From the NCBI GenBank assembly GCA_050258755.1, contig JBLMZI010000006.1, forward strand, positions 372,001 to 436,000: a DNA stretch of 64,000 bases, in the 5' to 3' direction. Both the position numbers and the translations under genes were made by a program. The stretch is from JBLMZI01 sp050258755 (GTDB lineage: Bacteria > Bacillota > Syntrophomonadia > Syntrophomonadales > DTU052). The notes under the pieces are model-generated. The model saw only the letters and a program-made list of their open reading frames with translations, had not been told where the DNA came from and searched no databases. Shown here piece by piece: positions 61,503 through 64,000 of this stretch. How positions within the stretch are numbered: the first letter of the stretch is position 1; each line of letters starts with the position of its first letter.

Positions 61503-62225
61503 TTAGTAAGCCCCTTCGCGCTTGATCACAGCGCCTACGGTTCGGAAAAGGATGGTGATATCCAGCCATAACGACCAGTTGCGGACATACCAGGTTTCGA
61601 GGCGTACCCGATCCTTGAGCTCGATCTCGTTTCGCCCGCTCACCTGCCAAAGGCCGGTGATCCCCGGTTTTACGGAAAGAATCACCTCGCTGTGCATGCC
61701 CATATCCGCCTTTTCCCTTGGAAGATACGGCCTTGGGCCGATCACGCTCATGCGACCGCAAAGAACGTCAAAAAACTGCGGCAATTCATCCAAACTTGTT
61801 TTTCTCAGCATGCTCCCGACCCGGGTGACTCGCGGATCGTCACCTTTCAACTTGGAGAAGCGTTCCCACTCCTCCCGCGCAGCCGGATTTTTACTGAGAT
61901 GCTGTTCCAATATCGCCTCATTGTTTTGAAACATGGTCCGAAACTTGTGACACTCGAATTCTTCGCCGTCTTTGCCAATCCGCTTTCCTCGAAACGTAGC
62001 TGGACCAGGAGAATCGAGCCTGATCGCCAGCGCAATCAGCGCCATTACCGGGATGGCAGCCAACAGCGCGATCAGGCTGATGACAAAATCCATGACTGTC
62101 TTAAACAGCTGACTGGCGGGTTTACCGCCTTGGTCAGGGCGCGGAATCGTCGATACGTAATCGATCATGGCATATTCGGCGTGGTTGAGTTGTTCGACCG
62201 TTTCCACTTGTCTTGTCTCCTCCAT
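61503..62225 (-). CDS. Polyprenyl-phosphate sugar-1-phosphate transferase
   Basis: This 240-residue phosphoglycosyl transferase begins repeat-unit assembly by moving a sugar-1-phosphate from a UDP-sugar to undecaprenyl phosphate. After an acidic N-terminus it has one membrane segment (about 45-70, VISLIALLAAIPVMALIALA) and the catalytic domain with SPGPATFRGKRIGKDG, ECHKFRTMF, TSLDELPQFF and RMSVIGPRPYLP. It is the first gene of the leftward peptide operon, not of the capsule operon, which links the two systems. The ATG at 62225 has a weak ribosome site. Confidence 0.92.
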   Translation of the reverse strand: MEETRQVETVEQLNHAEYAMIDYVSTIPRPDQGGKPASQLFKTVMDFVISLIALLAAIPVMALIALAIRLDSPGPATFRGKRIGKDGEEFECHKFRTMFQNNEAILEQHLSKNPAAREEWERFSKLKGDDPRVTRVGSMLRKTSLDELPQFFDVLCGRMSVIGPRPYLPREKADMGMHSEVILSVKPGITGLWQVSGRNEIELKDRVRLETWYVRNWSLWLDITILFRTVGAVIKREGAY

Positions 62226-62788
62226 TTCCGTTCAAACCGAGGCCGAGTTTTCACCAACCGGCATCGGTTACCGAGACGCCTTTGTTAAAATTTGGAAATC
62301 AAAATCCTTAAAAAAATAACCCTCGCTTGCGGCTCAAGTTCCTTGTTGCCCCGTTCCTGTCGGTTGTGAACATTCTTATCGGTTCGGGATATTCCTTTTT
62401 CGGGATTCATTCCGCCTTAACCGCACCGAGCAGCCATTAAAAATGCAATTATTTTGATGATTTATCATCGAAAAACAGCGTTTTGTGACTTGGGCCCCGG
62501 CGCGATTTTATTGTACTATGCCGTTTTTACGAAGTCTGTCACAACCGGTCACCGGCGCTGTCTTTCTTTGCCGAAAAAAGCTCGGTTTCAATCCCGTCAT
62601 GTCGCCCCTTTCTATTCCCGCAATTATGGGATTTTATGAAAACCGGACCGGCATGACCCTTGCCCGTTTCGACTTCATAAAACGCCAAAAGCCTCCGCGT
62701 CGGGAGGCTTCCGTTCCAGGTCTTGAGCAATGCTCAAGGTTGAATATTGCTTGGTTCTCGTGCCCTGCAAAACAGGCCGCGGTTATTG
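62226..62788. other. 563-bp intergenic region with leader, AT-rich palindrome and terminator
   Basis: This gap lies upstream of the sugar-transferase/peptide operon. An AT-rich near-perfect palindrome spans 62452-62474 (core GATGATTTATCATC), about 230 bp before the start, a possible operator. The left half (62226-62450) is a long GC-mixed leader with no recognised riboswitch. On the right, 62722-62738 holds CTTGAGCAATGCTCAAG, a perfect inverted repeat of unknown role, and 62689-62710 the etf terminator. A 63-codon minus-strand frame (62539-62730) is not supported. Confidence 0.5.
62680..62710 (-). terminator. Intrinsic terminator of the etf operon
   Basis: An 8-bp stem (AAGCCTCC with GGGAGGCTT, 62689-62710) is followed on the minus strand by TTTTGGCGTTTT. 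It lies about 80 bp beyond the etfA stop. Confidence 0.7.
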
Positions 62789-63745
62789 TCAGCCGGTTGC
62801 GATGTCTTTAAGAGCCTTGACGAATCGCGGAATCACCGAATACAGATCGCCGACCACCCCGAAATCCGAAACGCCGAAAATCGGAGCGTTTTCATCGCTG
62901 TTCACCGCAACGATTACCCGGCTGTCGCGCACACCGATCATGTGTTGAATCTGGCCGGATACCCCGACGCCGATATACAGGTTTGGCTTGATCTGTTTGC
63001 CGGACAGCCCGATGCATCGTTCGCCCGGAAGCCAGCCTAAATCTTCGGTCAGCGGCCGGGTTGCGGCCACTTGACCCCCAACCGCTTCGGCGAGGCTGCG
63101 GATCAGATCCAGATCCTCGCACGCTAAAAAGCCGCGGCCGGCGCACACCACAGTTTCGGCATCGTGCAGTTCGCCAGCTTTATTGCCTTTGGGCAGCCGC
63201 TCCAAAACCATGACCGGTGTTTCGGCTGGCGGGATCAGGCTGCGGACCGGGCCGCTCCGATCCCATAGCGGTTGAACCGGTCGATACACCCGCGGCCCGA
63301 TTACAGCCATCTGTGGGCTGCCGGTACAAACCATGGATTGGGTAACGGTGCCGCCATACATAAGACGGTCCATTTCCATGCGCCGGTTTTCGCCATTCCA
63401 GCGGATGCTGTGACAGTCGCTGCCGAGACCGGTATCCAGCCCGGCTGCCAGTCGAGCCGCAATCTCCTGCCCCCGTTTGGTCCCGCCCAGGAGGATGATG
63501 TCGGGCGCAGCCGCTTCGATTTCACAAAGCAAGCGGGGAACCCAGGCTTCCACCGGCCAATGAGCCTGCGTCTCTCCGGTCAGAACCTCGTTCGCTCCGT
63601 ATGCGAACAGGTTCGCCGGGAGTGAATCATTTCCCAGAAACACAGCGGTTATCGCCATTCCATTCTGACCGGCCAGCGCCTGCGCCGCACCCAGCAGTTC
63701 AAGAAGCAGCTCAGTTTGCTCAGAAATCACCCAAATTCCGGCCAT
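62789..63745 (-). CDS. etfA: Electron transfer flavoprotein alpha subunit
   Basis: This 318-residue EtfA binds FAD and transfers electrons from acyl-CoA dehydrogenases or, in bifurcating types, between NADH, ferredoxin and acyl-CoA. The C-terminal FAD domain has GLSGKQIKPNLYIGVGVSGQ, IQHMIGVRDSRVIVAVNSDE and APIFGVSDFGVVGDL. No extra N-terminal ferredoxin domain is present. It follows etfB by 6 bp, starts at ATG 63745, and ends at a terminator. Whether it is a bifurcating type cannot be decided from this copy alone. Confidence 0.92.
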   Translation of the reverse strand: MAGIWVISEQTELLLELLGAAQALAGQNGMAITAVFLGNDSLPANLFAYGANEVLTGETQAHWPVEAWVPRLLCEIEAAAPDIILLGGTKRGQEIAARLAAGLDTGLGSDCHSIRWNGENRRMEMDRLMYGGTVTQSMVCTGSPQMAVIGPRVYRPVQPLWDRSGPVRSLIPPAETPVMVLERLPKGNKAGELHDAETVVCAGRGFLACEDLDLIRSLAEAVGGQVAATRPLTEDLGWLPGERCIGLSGKQIKPNLYIGVGVSGQIQHMIGVRDSRVIVAVNSDENAPIFGVSDFGVVGDLYSVIPRFVKALKDIATG

Positions 63746-63751
63746 CAGGCA

Positions 63752-64000
63752 TCACCGCCTCTCCAATACGCCTTTTTCTCGCAGGGCCATCGCCATTGCC
63801 TGCAGTTCGAGGTCGGAGTCTCCATATTTGATGCAGTTCCGCTTCATCGACGTGGGAACCAGCCGAATGGTTGAAAGCATCGCTTCCGGCATTGGGGCCA
63901 GGTCCTGTGACGCAATCTGAATCACCGGTTTTTTCGCGGCGCCGAGTGTCTCTTTCAGTCCCGGAATCCGCGGTGTGTTGATATCCGGCAGCACCGTCAC
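63752..64000 (-). CDS. etfB: Electron transfer flavoprotein beta subunit (5' end outside window)
   Basis: Only the C-terminal 82 residues are inside the window; the frame is open to base 64000. The visible part, LPDINTPRIPGLKETLGAAK, matches the well-known EtfB end that precedes the AMP/FAD site, followed by a long helical tail unlike the shortest EtfB proteins. It ends 6 bp before etfA, the normal gene order. Everything about the N-terminal nucleotide-binding part must come from outside the window. Confidence 0.88.
   Translation of the reverse strand: MTVLPDINTPRIPGLKETLGAAKKPVIQIASQDLAPMPEAMLSTIRLVPTSMKRNCIKYGDSDLELQAMAMALREKGVLERR

Noticed and set aside
56657..62225. Lasso-peptide locus
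   Set aside because: PqqD, HprK-like kinase and nucleotidyltransferase occur in lasso loci, but no asparagine-synthetase-like cyclase or transglutaminase-like protease is present, and the cores lack a Gly/Cys start with a ring Asp/Glu at residues 7-9.
62226..62450. c-di-GMP riboswitch upstream of the sugar transferase
   Set aside because: Short fragments (GGGCAAC, GCCGCAAGC and GGTAACCGATG) are suggestive, but the conserved core order and GNRA-type tetraloop pairing could not be made.
62539..62730. 63-residue minus-strand ORF between etfA and the sugar transferase
   Set aside because: It runs through the etf terminator, lacks a ribosome site, and its sequence is not like any protein.
1..64000. 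Prophage, CRISPR array, insertion sequence, tRNA or rRNA
   Set aside because: No integrase, transposase, regular spacer-repeat pattern or recognisable RNA gene was seen; the tail-like genes at the left are a contractile injection cluster without head or replication genes.

Overview
The window looks like the chromosome of an anaerobic, single-membrane bacterium of moderately high GC, most likely a Bacillota (Clostridia-like) lineage. The basis is the strong AGGAGG ribosome sites with many GTG and TTG starts, oxygen-sensitive indolepyruvate:ferredoxin oxidoreductase, EtfAB, several 4Fe-4S proteins, a chain-length protein and BY-kinase encoded as two separate genes, and no outer-membrane export gene in the polysaccharide locus. 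The taxonomic assignment is inference. No tRNA, rRNA, CRISPR array, insertion sequence or prophage integrase was seen.

Bases 1-10.4 kb (+ strand) hold the end of an extracellular contractile injection system: two baseplate J-like proteins, a tail-protein-I-like baseplate protein fused to a beta-propeller, a conserved cluster protein, a secreted Ig-like/helical-repeat protein, and a DUF4280 PAAR-like tip protein whose frame is interrupted by one UGA exactly where the family carries a cysteine. Bases 10.4-25.5 kb are mixed: a pabA/pabBC pair, a YIP1 membrane protein, a HEPN-like protein, an 11-repeat MORN protein, a large membrane protein with a degenerate cyclase domain, an orphan histidine kinase, a DUF3298-type lipoprotein, and a radical SAM/GNAT pair. 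A ~90-bp repeat occurs here in three copies, two of them as an inverted pair.

Bases 25.4-37.3 kb form a fermentation and redox region. An IclR regulator follows a leftward operon glcD-like / glcF-like / frhB-like / iorA / iorB, which suggests oxidation of an (aryl) 2-hydroxy acid to a 2-oxo acid and then to acyl-CoA. Next come a ferritin-like protein, a MarR regulator with two Fe-S proteins, and an acetyl-CoA hydrolase/transferase-type CoA-transferase. Bases 62.8-64 kb hold etfA and the end of etfB.

Bases 38-55 kb are an exopolysaccharide/capsule locus: galU; then leftward manB, manC, murJ, galE, a bifunctional phosphoglucose/phosphomannose isomerase, two GT4 and one GT2 glycosyltransferases, a polymerase-like membrane protein, a BY-kinase, a chain-length protein, an HlyD-like lipoprotein, a VanZ-like protein and an ABC exporter.

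Bases 56.6-62.2 kb are the most interesting part. A leftward operon runs: polyprenyl-phosphate sugar transferase, nucleotidyltransferase, PqqD-type peptide chaperone, SPASM radical SAM enzyme, three small precursor peptides, an HprK-like kinase and an S26-type signal peptidase. Two of the precursor genes are too short for ordinary ORF calling. The peptides share a leader (Tyr, Lys/Arg-Pro, hydrophobic-Leu, acidic, Phe-Ala) but have different Cys-bearing cores, one of them a His/Cys/Glu cluster. This appears to be a ribosomally made, post-translationally modified peptide (RiPP) pathway embedded in a polysaccharide locus, and it is the best candidate for an undescribed system here.
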